Source of the DNA: Cellulosimicrobium cellulans
Lineage (GTDB): Bacteria > Actinomycetota > Actinomycetes > Actinomycetales > Cellulomonadaceae
Assembly (NCBI RefSeq): GCF_006539945.1
Contig: NZ_BJNZ01000035.1
Location: forward strand, 1-45,391
Direction of reading: 5' to 3'
Length of the DNA stretch: 45,391 bases
Shown: in pieces, positions 10,301 to 16,122 of the stretch
Numbering within the stretch: the first letter of the stretch is position 1
Layout: each line of letters starts with the position of its first letter
Notes under the pieces: model-generated
Seen by the model: only the letters and a program-made list of their open reading frames with translations
What the model was told of the DNA's origin: nothing
Database searches by the model: none
Translations under genes and position numbers: made by a program

Positions 10301-10880
10301 GGAGGATCTTGTCGCGTGTGAGAATCTCGAACTCCAGGTCGAACTTCTCCCGCATCTCCTCGTCCCACTGGTCGACGAGCACGCCAGGTGACACGACCAT
10401 GACGTTCGCGGCGTCACCGCGAAGCAGGAGTTCCTTGATGAGCAAGCCCGCCATGACCGTCTTGCCCGCGCCGGGGTCATCGGCGAGGACGTACCGCAGG
10501 GGCTGCTTGTGGAGCATGATCTCGTAGACCGCGCGGAGCTGGTGAGGCAGCGGCTGCACGTCGCTGGTACCGAGCGCGGCCTGCGGGTCAAACAGGTACG
10601 CCAACTCCATCCGGCGCGCTTCAGCCGCGAGCAGGAACGATTTCGGGTCAGCGTCGAAACTGAACACCTGACCCGCGACCACCTCACGCACGTGCGAGAT
10701 AGCGTTCGCGAAGACGATTTTCTCGCCGATGCCTGAGTCCGTGCGGTATGCGACGTTTGCGGAGTCGTCAGTTAGCCGCTCGACGGCGACGATCTTCACG
10801 GGATCTGGGCCAGCGAGGCCGGTCACGGTCGCTCCAACCCTCACCAGGTCGAACATCGACGCTGTGTGCACGTCAGTCAA
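7383..10880 (-). CDS. SNF2-family helicase with C-terminal DUF3883 nuclease-like domain
   Basis: About 1165 residues. Helicase motifs are clear: Walker A DDPGAGKT (about 134-141), DEAH (about 234-237), MMTATPHSGK, and a C-terminal lobe with DAAGEGVNL (about 566) and RFGRVHRIGQ. The last 110 residues form a DUF3883 domain with GYDIES (about 1071) and EVKGR (about 1086), the spacing of a PD-(D/E)XK nuclease core. The likely job is ATP-driven tracking along invading DNA with cleavage. The frame opens at 10970, but TTG at 10880 has a GGGGG Shine-Dalgarno-like tract six bases upstream. GTG 10871 and ATG 10856 are alternatives. Its start overlaps the end of the short upstream ORF. It lacks the DrmB/DUF1998 partner that would make this DISARM. 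Confidence 0.87.
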   Translation of the reverse strand: MTDVHTASMFDLVRVGATVTGLAGPDPVKIVAVERLTDDSANVAYRTDSGIGEKIVFANAISHVREVVAGQVFSFDADPKSFLLAAEARRMELAYLFDPQAALGTSDVQPLPHQLRAVYEIMLHKQPLRYVLADDPGAGKTVMAGLLIKELLLRGDAANVMVVSPGVLVDQWDEEMREKFDLEFEILTRDKILHEGNPFARGGLWLARLDVLARNSEGILDKAGEVDWDLIIFDEAHKMSATVWGNEVKKTKRYQMAEELGKHARNLLMMTATPHSGKEEQFQLFMALLDSDRFEGVAREGSRKVDVSDLIRRLVKEELRTFEGTRLFPERFAFTVKYELSQAEKDLYVAVTDYVREEMNRADAIEGDNRRRTAVGFALTTLQRRLASSPAAIHRSLERRKARLESELREARMYASVRSDAPDVPDDWDDLEDLTDEEREALEDQAIAGATNARTPQELETEIRVVDRLLVKSAAVKVSPTYAKWDALRDTLDDSDEMRDASGARRKVIIFTEHKDTLDDLVMRLTQHLGRDDAVITIHGGTKREDRKKAKETFEQNERCIFLIATDAAGEGVNLHKNAHLLINYDLPWNPNRIEQRFGRVHRIGQPNTCFMWSLVADDTREGDVYTRLLEKLEEQRATLGGRVYDVLGQLFQGNALRDLMIAAIREANKPERQRYLTEVVDPRIADGIPELLDANQLVPSAMSDTEIEDMRREMERAEAARLQPHHVEAFFHRAFADVGGQLRMREHHRFEIRRVPGEIKERDRITGYGQPVVNEYFRVTFDPKYVRVDGNNHLATLLHPGHPLMSATMSVVSDRYHDALRSGAILVDRSDLTTEPYVVSLLEHDVTDGRLAPDGQPRVVSRRAQYVRIDEDGSITPLTGSPIPNFEAPTSDELAASRPLLSEPWAQASDLDRRVIREASVTIARQHAEEVSRRTFERVDKTERLVRERLTREINYWDRRAFELSEQERAGKKTRLPVSQMQERADALARRLDRRLKELERERDISVRPPRVTGACLVVTQGWLDAQTDPEGAADRARETTRVERLAVDAVLRVEHALGHRPTEMHHNNPGYDIESDAGNSLDFIEVKGRVVGGRTFVLTRQEAVTALNKADHSVLALVLVADDDTTMVRYLRHPVTQPIDPRAARVEYDWEPFWNDATEMSQQ

Positions 10881-11097
10881 CGAGAGCCCCCTGCAAGGCA
10901 AGCGAGACTCCTGAGCGCGCCGACGACGCCGAGCCACCTGCGTCCCATCTTGGCGTCTCGATAGCCTCACGACGGCGTCGGGCTTCGAGGACCTGGGCGC
11001 ACGTTCCGTCAGGGGACAACTCGAAGTGGCGGGCCGACGGGTCGTACGGGCCGCCCAGGATCGGGTTGCTCAGATCCACCCGTGCGTCTTCGCTCAC
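10873..11097 (-). pseudogene. truncated N-terminus of a type III-like restriction endonuclease
   Basis: A 74-residue ORF starting at GTG 11097, with AAGGGCGAG upstream. An in-frame ATG lies at 11145. Its segment NPILGGPYDPSARHFELSPDG, followed by an EARR(R) motif, closely resembles the first residues of large type III-like (BPTD_3080-type) restriction endonucleases, which run to around 1000 residues. After about 50 residues the similarity ends in a low-complexity tail and a stop. The stop overlaps the TTG start of the helicase by eight bases. It is therefore probably the remnant of a Res gene at the head of the operon. It could instead have been kept as a short leader peptide coupling translation of the helicase. 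The family recognition is from memory of the motif. Confidence 0.5.
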
Positions 11098-11145
11098 CGA
11101 TACTCGCCCTTCGCAAACCGACCGTGACCCGACGATAACGGCCAT

Positions 11146-11304
11146 CGTCTCTGGTCAGACCCTTGTGGCGTCAGTTTCACCCACCGGCGACGCCAGGGCA
11201 TCCGCGAGGGCGCTGGCGACCGCCTTGATCGGTGGGGCACTCGCAGTGCTCAGCCGACGGCGTTCAAGTACACCACGCGCTCCGCGCCGGCAACCGATCG
11301 GAGC
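11146..11304. other. operon upstream region, no gene supported
   Basis: This stretch should carry the promoter of the minus-strand defence operon. I see no good -35/-10 pair and no convincing operator. Overlapping open frames on both strands lack recognisable protein similarity. Confidence 0.35.
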
Positions 11305-11430
11305 CTGACCCGGTTTCCCGGACACCTGACCTGAGGCGATGATCGCCTCGAGAGAGGAGTCCGTGATGCCTGCAGCCAAGCCGCCGGAGTTCCGGCGCAG
11401 AGCGGTGGACCTCCCGGCCCGGCGACGCAC
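11305..11430 (+). mobile_element. IS3-family remnant: terminal repeat and orfA start
   Basis: The motif TGACCCGGTTTCCCGGACACCTGA (11305-11328) looks like an actinobacterial IS3-family end. It is followed by a Shine-Dalgarno AGAGGAG and ATG at 11366, opening with MPAAKPPEFRRRAVDL, a typical IS3 OrfA N-terminus. After about 17 residues the frame degenerates and no helix-turn-helix or OrfB remains. This is probably a decayed insertion sequence near the right island end. The call rests on a short match. Confidence 0.4.
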
Positions 11431-11566
11431 CTGGCGATCGGCCACGACCGCCACCAATGCGTCGCCCCACCCCAGGAGCACGCTGTGCCCGATCCCACCC
11501 CCACCGGCACAGCGCCCGAGAGTCCGCCCCCATGCGTCAGAGGCCGCCGATGGCCGTAGCGGTAAG

Positions 11567-11590
11567 CCCCCAGTTGCGCCCCCAGGGCCA
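11567..11590. repeat. right subterminal repeat, possible integrase arm site
   Basis: This is the partner of the block at 284-308, in the same orientation. The two differ in the three-base centre (GCG against AAA) and by one G near the end. It ends about 70 bp before the right attachment core. Confidence 0.45.
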
Positions 11591-11610
11591 TTCCGGGCCC
11601 CTGCTAGGCA

Positions 11611-11660
11611 AAGCAAGAGGCCCTCCGAGCTCAGCGTTTCCGCTGGTCAGAGGGCCTTTG
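11611..11660 (-). terminator. hairpin terminator of tRNA-Val(CAC), supplied by the island
   Basis: On the minus strand, right after the tRNA 3' end, AGGCCCTC pairs with GAGGGCCT around an inner CAGCG-GAAA-CGCTG stem, followed by CTTGCTTT. It differs in sequence from the hairpin behind the left tRNA fragment but holds the same position. The element thus appears to carry its own terminator for the tRNA it interrupts. Confidence 0.65.
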
Positions 11661-11708
11661 CTCGGGTGGGCGATACTGGGTTCGAACCAGTGACCTCTTC
11701 GGTGTGAA
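11661..11708 (-). repeat. right attachment-site repeat inside tRNA-Val
   Basis: Identical over 48 bases to 148-195. It spans the 3' half of the intact tRNA-Val plus six bases beyond it. Integration at this site leaves a complete tRNA because the element restores the 3' half. Confidence 0.9.
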
Positions 11709-11738
11709 CGAAGCGCGCTACCACTGCGCCAATCGCCC
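11667..11738 (-). tRNA. tRNA-Val (CAC)
   Basis: A 72-nt cloverleaf: acceptor GGGCGAT/ATCGCCC, anticodon stem CTTCG/CGAAG with loop TTCACAC (anticodon CAC, reading GTG), T loop TTCGAAC, discriminator A, CCA not encoded. A -10-like TAGTAT lies at 11757-11752. It is the integration target of the island on its left. The tRNA looks functional. Confidence 0.95.
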
Positions 11739-11751
11739 GAGTGCGAGGTCG

Positions 11752-11757
11752 ATACTA
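11752..11757 (-). promoter_or_regulatory. -10 box of tRNA-Val(CAC)
   Basis: TAGTAT on the minus strand lies 13 bases upstream of the mature tRNA. The identical hexamer precedes the second tRNA cassette at 14372-14377. The -35 region is poor. Confidence 0.5.
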
Positions 11758-11776
11758 GCCTGAAACGGACCGGATC

Positions 11777-11799
11777 GAAAAACCGGCCCCGATCAGGGG
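11777..11799 (-). terminator. possible weak terminator after pabC
   Basis: CCCC-TGATC-GGGG overlaps the pabC stop codon and is followed by CCGGTTTTTC on the minus strand. The stem is short; the T5 run supports termination before the tRNA promoter. Confidence 0.4.
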
Positions 11800-12713
11800 T
11801 CCAGGCGCTCGCGACGGCGCCGCTCGAAGAGCTCGCGCGTGACGAGCGACAGCTCCCCGGCCGCGATGTCGACGCCGTCGAGCCAGGTCACGGGCTGGAC
11901 GTTGCGGACCGAGCCGGTGAGGAGCAGTGCGGCCTCTCCCGCGGTCACCTCGTCGAGCACCGCGAACGGCAGCTCTCCGGGGCGGGCCTCGCGCACCGGC
12001 AGCCCGTCCTCCGCGGCCCACTCGAGCAGCAGCTCGCGTGTGATGCCGGCGAGGCAGCCCGACGCCAGGAGCGGGGTGACGAGCTCGCCCCCGCGCTCGA
12101 CGAAGACGTTCGCTCCTGTCCCCTCGCACAGGTCGCCCGCCGTGTTCGCCAGGAGCGCCTCGTCGCCACCCTTCGCGACGGCGTCGGCGAGCGCGACGAC
12201 GTTCTCGGCGTACGACGTCGTCTTGAGCCCGGCCACGGCCGACCGCTCGTTGCGCGTCCAGGGCGAGCGCACGGCTCGGCCGGCGGGGCTGATGGTCGCA
12301 GGTCCTGCGGCGACGACGACGGTCTGCGCGCCGGGCGTGCGGCCGGACCCGAGCGGGCCGACGCCGGCGGTCACGGTGATGCGCAGGCGCCCGACGCTGT
12401 CCGCCCCGGCCCGTGCCCGGGCGTCGGCCTCCGAGAGCACGGCCGTGACACCGTCGAGCACGCGCTGCTCGTCCGGCGTGTCGAGTCCGAGGCCCGCGGC
12501 GGACCGCGCGAGCCGGCGCAGGTGCCGGGTGAGCGCGAACGCCTGCCCGTCGAACACGGCGCACGTCTCGAACACGCCGTCCCCGACCGTGAGGCCGTGG
12601 TCCACGGCGCTCAGCGCCTGCTCGCCCGGACGCACGAGACGCCCGTCAGCCCAGATCACGAGGTTCTCGGACGGTCGGTCGGACGTCGGCGTCGTGGCGG
12701 CGGCAGGGCTCAT
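11793..12713 (-). CDS. pabC: aminodeoxychorismate lyase (class IV aminotransferase)
   Basis: A 306-residue PLP enzyme of the class IV aminotransferase fold. It cleaves 4-amino-4-deoxychorismate to 4-aminobenzoate and pyruvate for folate synthesis. Visible features are the N-terminal DHGLTVGDGVFET segment (about 38-50), the likely Schiff-base lysine K164 in GLKTTSYAENV, and a C-terminal LTGSVRNVQPV motif. The start is the ATG at 12713, overlapping pabB by four bases (ATGA). A longer open frame running back to 13877 lies across pabB and is not real. Branched-chain or D-amino-acid aminotransferases share the fold, but the pabB neighbour settles the role. It is cytosolic and appears intact. Confidence 0.88.
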   Translation of the reverse strand: MSPAAATTPTSDRPSENLVIWADGRLVRPGEQALSAVDHGLTVGDGVFETCAVFDGQAFALTRHLRRLARSAAGLGLDTPDEQRVLDGVTAVLSEADARARAGADSVGRLRITVTAGVGPLGSGRTPGAQTVVVAAGPATISPAGRAVRSPWTRNERSAVAGLKTTSYAENVVALADAVAKGGDEALLANTAGDLCEGTGANVFVERGGELVTPLLASGCLAGITRELLLEWAAEDGLPVREARPGELPFAVLDEVTAGEAALLLTGSVRNVQPVTWLDGVDIAAGELSLVTRELFERRRRERLDP

Positions 12714-13813
12714 GGTTCCAGTGTGCCGGAGGCGAGGCCGACGAGCCGCCGCGCCTTGAGCTCGGTCTCCTCCCACTCGCGCGCGGGGTCGCTCCCCCAC
12801 GTGATCCCGGCCCCGGTGCCGAACCGCAGCACGCCGTCGTCCCACCAGAACGTCCGGATCCCGACGGCGAGCACCGCCTCGTCCCCGTCGACCCACCCGA
12901 TCGCCCCGCAGTACGGGCCACGCGGCACCGGCTCGAGCTCCTCGATGATGCGCAGCGCGGACGACTTCGGGGCGCCCGACACGGACGCGGGCGGGAACGT
13001 CGCGCCGAGCAGCGCGGGCCAGAGCGCTGCCGGGTCGCTCAGGCTCGGGCGGAGCCGCCCCGCGACGGTGCTCACGAGGTGGACGAGGCCGGGGTGGAGC
13101 TCGACCGCGAGCAGGTCCGTGACCTCGACCGTCCCCGGGTCGCACACGCGCTGGAGGTCGTTGCGCACGAGGTCGGTGATCATGACGTTCTCGGCGCGGT
13201 CCTTGGCGGTGAGCCCGTCCTGGGTCGGCGCGGTGCCCTTGATCGGTCCGGACGTCACCGCCCCGCCCGCGACGCGGAGGTAGAGCTCGGGGGACGCGGT
13301 CACGACCCAGACCGGGTCGACGCCGGAGCTCGCCGGGACGTGCAGGACGCCCGCGTAGGGCGCCGGGTTCCCCCGTGCCAGACGGCGCCCGAGGGCCGCG
13401 GCGTCCGGCTCTCCGCCGTCCGGGGCGTCGAGCGGTGCGGAGAGCACGCGGCAGACGTTCGCCTGGTAGACCTCGCCCTCGTGGACCTCGTCCCGCACGC
13501 GCGCGACCGCGGCCTCGTAGGCCGCACGGTCCATCGAGCTCGCCCAGTCGGACGACGCGGGCCCGCGCCAGGCGTCGCTCCCGCCCTCCTCCCGCGCGAG
13601 CTCCGCCGGGTCGACGCGCTCCGCGAACCGCCAGGCGCGCGCCCGGCCACCGCGGGCGGGGGTGTCGAAGTCCGCCACGACGAACCACGGGCCCTCGCCG
13701 GCGAGCCGCTCCGGCTCGCGCCACAGGTCGACGGCCTCCACCACACCGGTGGCGGCGCGGCCGGCGAAGCACGCGAGCCCCGGCCTCGACGACGTTCTCC
13801 CAGGTCCTGGCAC
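12710..13813 (-). CDS. pabB: aminodeoxychorismate synthase component I
   Basis: A 367-residue chorismate-binding enzyme that aminates chorismate to 4-amino-4-deoxychorismate together with a glutamine amidotransferase (PabA), which is not encoded next to it. Family motifs: a SGPIKGTAPTQDG block (the catalytic lysine of the PIKGT motif), the metal-binding EN and DLVRNDL segments, and PPASVSGAPK near the C-terminus. The start is GTG at 13813 with a -10-like TAGCGT six bases upstream, so the mRNA is probably leaderless. It is shorter than PabB proteins with a full N-terminal domain, as is common in actinobacteria. Its stop overlaps pabC, so the two are co-expressed. Confidence 0.88.
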   Translation of the reverse strand: MPGPGRTSSRPGLACFAGRAATGVVEAVDLWREPERLAGEGPWFVVADFDTPARGGRARAWRFAERVDPAELAREEGGSDAWRGPASSDWASSMDRAAYEAAVARVRDEVHEGEVYQANVCRVLSAPLDAPDGGEPDAAALGRRLARGNPAPYAGVLHVPASSGVDPVWVVTASPELYLRVAGGAVTSGPIKGTAPTQDGLTAKDRAENVMITDLVRNDLQRVCDPGTVEVTDLLAVELHPGLVHLVSTVAGRLRPSLSDPAALWPALLGATFPPASVSGAPKSSALRIIEELEPVPRGPYCGAIGWVDGDEAVLAVGIRTFWWDDGVLRFGTGAGITWGSDPAREWEETELKARRLVGLASGTLEP

Positions 13814-13890
13814 GGGACCACGCTACCGAGCACGGGCACGCCACCCGGACGAGCCCGGGCGTGCACCCGACGCGCACGGGACGACGCCGG

Positions 13891-13921
13891 TTGGACTCCG
13901 GGCGCGAACGTGGACTAATGT
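13891..13921 (+). promoter_or_regulatory. promoter of first tRNA cassette
   Basis: TTGGAC (13891-13896) and TAATGT (13916-13921) with a 19-base spacer, about 70 bases ahead of tRNA-Gly. The spacer is longer than ideal, so the assignment is moderate. Confidence 0.45.
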
Positions 13922-13989
13922 CTGGGACGCGCCGGAACGCCGGGGGCTGACAGGAAGCGATTCCTCGAAGCGCTCACCCGTCCGGCCGC

Positions 13990-14062
13990 GCGGATGTGGC
14001 TCAGTTGGTAGAGCATCACCTTGCCAAGGTGAGGGTCGCGGGTTCGAGTCCCGTCATCCGCT
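13990..14062 (+). tRNA. tRNA-Gly (GCC), copy 1
   Basis: A 73-nt cloverleaf: acceptor GCGGATG/CATCCGC, anticodon loop TTGCCAA (GCC), T loop TTCGAGT, discriminator T, no encoded CCA. Identical to the copy at 14429-14501. First gene of the Gly-Cys-Val cassette. Confidence 0.97.
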
Positions 14063-14110
14063 CGGAGGCCCACTTTCCGTCCGCCCTCGCGGCGACGGAG
14101 GGCAGGTCGT

Positions 14111-14181
14111 GGTGGAGTGGCCGAGAGGCGAGGCAGCGGCCTGCAAAGCCGTATACGTGGGTTCGAATCCCATCTCCACCT
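14111..14181 (+). tRNA. tRNA-Cys (GCA), copy 1
   Basis: A 71-nt cloverleaf: acceptor GGTGGAG/CTCCACC, anticodon loop CTGCAAA (GCA), discriminator T. Identical to the copy at 14558-14628. Confidence 0.97.
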
Positions 14182-14200
14182 CGCAGCAGCACCACCCTTG

Positions 14201-14272
14201 GGGCGATTGGCGCAGCGGTAGCGCGCTTCCCTGACACGGAAGAGGTCACTGGTTCGATCCCAGTATCGCCCA
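14201..14272 (+). tRNA. tRNA-Val (GAC), copy 1
   Basis: A 72-nt cloverleaf: acceptor GGGCGAT/ATCGCCC, anticodon loop CTGACAC (GAC), discriminator A. It is related to the tRNA-Val(CAC) at 11667 but differs in the D arm, the anticodon arm and one base of the T loop. Identical to 14651-14722. Confidence 0.97.
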
Positions 14273-14282
14273 CGAGCACGAC

Positions 14283-14324
14283 GCGAGAGGCCGCCCCGGC
14301 ACCGTCCGGAGCGGCCTCTCGCGC
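14283..14324 (+). terminator. terminator of first tRNA cassette
   Basis: GCGAGAGGCCGC pairs with GCGGCCTCTCGC around a GC-rich loop, just after tRNA-Val copy 1. There is no T-run, as is common in this GC range. Confidence 0.65.
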
Positions 14325-14371
14325 GCCGACCATCACCCGGACCGGATGCACGGTCCGGGCGGGAAGTCGGC

Positions 14372-14377
14372 TAGTAT
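14372..14377 (+). promoter_or_regulatory. -10 box of second tRNA cassette
   Basis: CTAGTATG contains TAGTAT, the same hexamer as upstream of tRNA-Val(CAC). The -35 is weak (around TGCACG). It shows that the second cassette has its own promoter. Confidence 0.5.
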
Positions 14378-14428
14378 GTGCTTCGCGCCGGATCACGAAG
14401 GCTCTCAGGAGCCCGACGGACCGGCCGC

Positions 14429-14501
14429 GCGGATGTGGCTCAGTTGGTAGAGCATCACCTTGCCAAGGTGAGGGTCGCGGGTTCGAGTCCCGTCATCCGC
14501 T
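14429..14501 (+). tRNA. tRNA-Gly (GCC), copy 2
   Basis: Base-for-base identical to 13990-14062, including a short conserved downstream stretch (TCGGAGGCCCACT), which indicates a recent duplication or gene conversion. Confidence 0.97.
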
Positions 14502-14557
14502 CGGAGGCCCACTCTCTGGCCTGCTCCTGCGGGAGCGTGAGAGAGGACGCGTCTCAA

Positions 14558-14628
14558 GGTGGAGTGGCCGAGAGGCGAGGCAGCGGCCTGCAAAGCCGTA
14601 TACGTGGGTTCGAATCCCATCTCCACCT
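14558..14628 (+). tRNA. tRNA-Cys (GCA), copy 2
   Basis: Identical to 14111-14181. The spacer from tRNA-Gly differs in sequence and length from copy 1. Confidence 0.97.
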
Positions 14629-14650
14629 CGCATGCAGTGCAGCATCACCC

Positions 14651-14722
14651 GGGCGATTGGCGCAGCGGTAGCGCGCTTCCCTGACACGGAAGAGGTCACT
14701 GGTTCGATCCCAGTATCGCCCA
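14651..14722 (+). tRNA. tRNA-Val (GAC), copy 2
   Basis: Identical to 14201-14272; last gene of the second cassette. Confidence 0.97.
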
Positions 14723-14727
14723 CCACC

Positions 14728-14764
14728 ACGAAGGCCGCCCCGAGTTCCCCGGGGCGGCCTTCGT
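14728..14764 (+). terminator. terminator of second tRNA cassette
   Basis: ACGAAGGCCGCCCC pairs with GGGGCGGCCTTCGT, a 14-bp perfect stem with a 9-base loop, directly after tRNA-Val copy 2. Confidence 0.75.
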
Positions 14765-14783
14765 CGTCCACTACCCTCGGCCC

Positions 14784-15662
14784 ATGCCCGACCTGCGCCC
14801 CGCCCACGACGTGCTGCCGCTCGGCACCGCCCCGCGTCCCACGACCGCCACCGAGCTCCTCGCCCGCCTGCGCCCCGTCCTGCTCGACGCGCTCGGACCG
14901 ACCGTCCAGAGCGCCGAGCGGGCCCGGCTCGACGCCGACCTCGACGGCGCCGACGTCGCCCGGCTCGACGTCGACCTGACCGGGGTGCACGTGCGGGTCG
15001 GCGGCGCACCCTCCGACGCGACCGCGTCCGGCCCGGCGACCTCCGACGTCGAGGACGTGCGCGCGCGCGAGGACGCGGCCCTGCGTCGGCTGCGCGTGGA
15101 CGCGCACCCGCTCGTGGTGGAGGACGTCCCGGTGGACGTCGTCGCCGAGGCCGAAGGCCTGCGGTTCCGCTGGGTCGAGGACAGCGCCGGCGGCCTCGGG
15201 GTCGAGGGCGTCGAGCCCGACGACGCCGCGCCCCTCACCGGCCACGCCCGGGTCGCGGCGCCGCGCGACGCGATCGTCGCGACCGCCCGACGGCTCGTGG
15301 CCACGGAGCTCCAGAACCTCGGCCTCACGCTCGCGTCGCTCGACGTCGAGCTCGAGTCGGCCGGACCTCGCAGCGTCACGCTCCGCGCGTTCGCCCGGGT
15401 CCGCAAGGGCATCCTCTCCGCCAGCGTCCGCGCGACGGCGACCGCCGAGGTCGACGCGCAGATGGTGCTCGCCGTGCGGGACCTCGAGCTGTCGAGCCGC
15501 AACCCCGTCGTCGCGGCGCTGCTCGTCGCGGCGCGCGGCGAGCTCGCCAAGGTCGAGGGCCGCCAGGTCGACCTCGTGTCCGACCTCCCCCCGGGCGTCC
15601 GCCTCGCGGACGTCCGCGTCGACGTCGGCGAGACGCTCGCCGTCTCGGCACGCTTCGCCTGA
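14784..15662 (+). CDS. hypothetical protein, DUF2993-like
   Basis: A 292-residue protein with no signal peptide and no transmembrane segment. The C-terminal half has alternating short beta-strand-like segments (LDVELESAGPRSVTLRAFAR, then TATAEVDAQMVLAVRDLEL, then VGETLAVSARFA). This recalls DUF2993/LmeA-type lipid-binding folds, but I cannot confirm it. The ATG is preceded by TACCCT with a seven-base gap, so the mRNA is probably leaderless. It lies between the tRNA cassettes and the DUF2277 gene, which gives no functional hint. The gene itself is well supported by codon bias; the function is unknown. Confidence 0.7.
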   Translation: MPDLRPAHDVLPLGTAPRPTTATELLARLRPVLLDALGPTVQSAERARLDADLDGADVARLDVDLTGVHVRVGGAPSDATASGPATSDVEDVRAREDAALRRLRVDAHPLVVEDVPVDVVAEAEGLRFRWVEDSAGGLGVEGVEPDDAAPLTGHARVAAPRDAIVATARRLVATELQNLGLTLASLDVELESAGPRSVTLRAFARVRKGILSASVRATATAEVDAQMVLAVRDLELSSRNPVVAALLVAARGELAKVEGRQVDLVSDLPPGVRLADVRVDVGETLAVSARFA

Positions 15663-15713
15663 CGACGCAGGCCGCTCTTGTGGTGCTCCTCGCCCGCACG
15701 TAGCGTCGAGGGC

Positions 15714-16037
15714 ATGTGCCGGAACATCACGACCCTGCGCGGCCTCGAGCCTCCCGCCACGGACGAGGAGATCGAGGCGGCCGCCCGTCAGTTCGTCCGG
15801 AAGGTGACCGGGATCCAGCGCACGAGTGCCGCGACGCAGGGGCCGTTCGAGCGGGCGGTCGACGAGGTCACGGCCATCGTCGCGCGGCTCCTCGGCGAGC
15901 TGCCGGAGCGCCGCAACCCGCCGACGACCGTCCCCCCGCTCCGCCGCGAGGAGGTCCGGGCCCGCATCGCCGCGCGCGAGGCCGCCGAGCGCGAGCACGA
16001 GCGGGCGCACGCCCTGGGGATCGCCCACACCCACTGA
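15714..16037 (+). CDS. DUF2277 domain-containing protein
   Basis: A 107-residue small protein with the DUF2277 N-terminal signature MCRNITTLRGLEPPAT, the middle segment ARQFVRKVTGIQ, and a charged helical C-terminus ending in HTH. The family is widespread in actinobacteria and uncharacterised. The conserved Cys2 and Arg/Asn suggest a binding site but nothing specific is known to me. The ATG follows TAGCGT by seven bases, a leaderless arrangement. The protein is cytosolic and intact. Confidence 0.88.
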   Translation: MCRNITTLRGLEPPATDEEIEAAARQFVRKVTGIQRTSAATQGPFERAVDEVTAIVARLLGELPERRNPPTTVPPLRREEVRARIAAREAAEREHERAHALGIAHTH

Positions 16038-16122
16038 GACGGCCCGCGGGTCCACCGTGCCGCCGGCCGGGACGCGCACTCCGTGCACGCCACCGCCCCG
16101 ACGCCGTCTAGGCTCGGGCTCT

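Noticed and set aside
339-10880. DISARM or BREX system
   Set aside because: No DUF1998 (DrmB), PLD (DrmC), PglZ or BrxC-like protein is present. The methylase is DUF1156-type and the ATPase is DUF499-type.
11155-11616. A 153-codon minus-strand ORF upstream of the defence operon
   Set aside because: Low-complexity Gly/Ala/Arg composition, overlaps the IS3 remnant and the terminator, and no family is recognised.
11793-13877. A 694-codon frame extending PabC upstream
   Set aside because: The upstream part overlaps pabB in a different phase and has shadow composition; the ATG at 12713 in the ATGA overlap is the real start.
13990-14722. CRISPR-like repeat cluster
   Set aside because: The repeated units are identical tRNA genes in two tandem cassettes, not short palindromic repeats with unique spacers.
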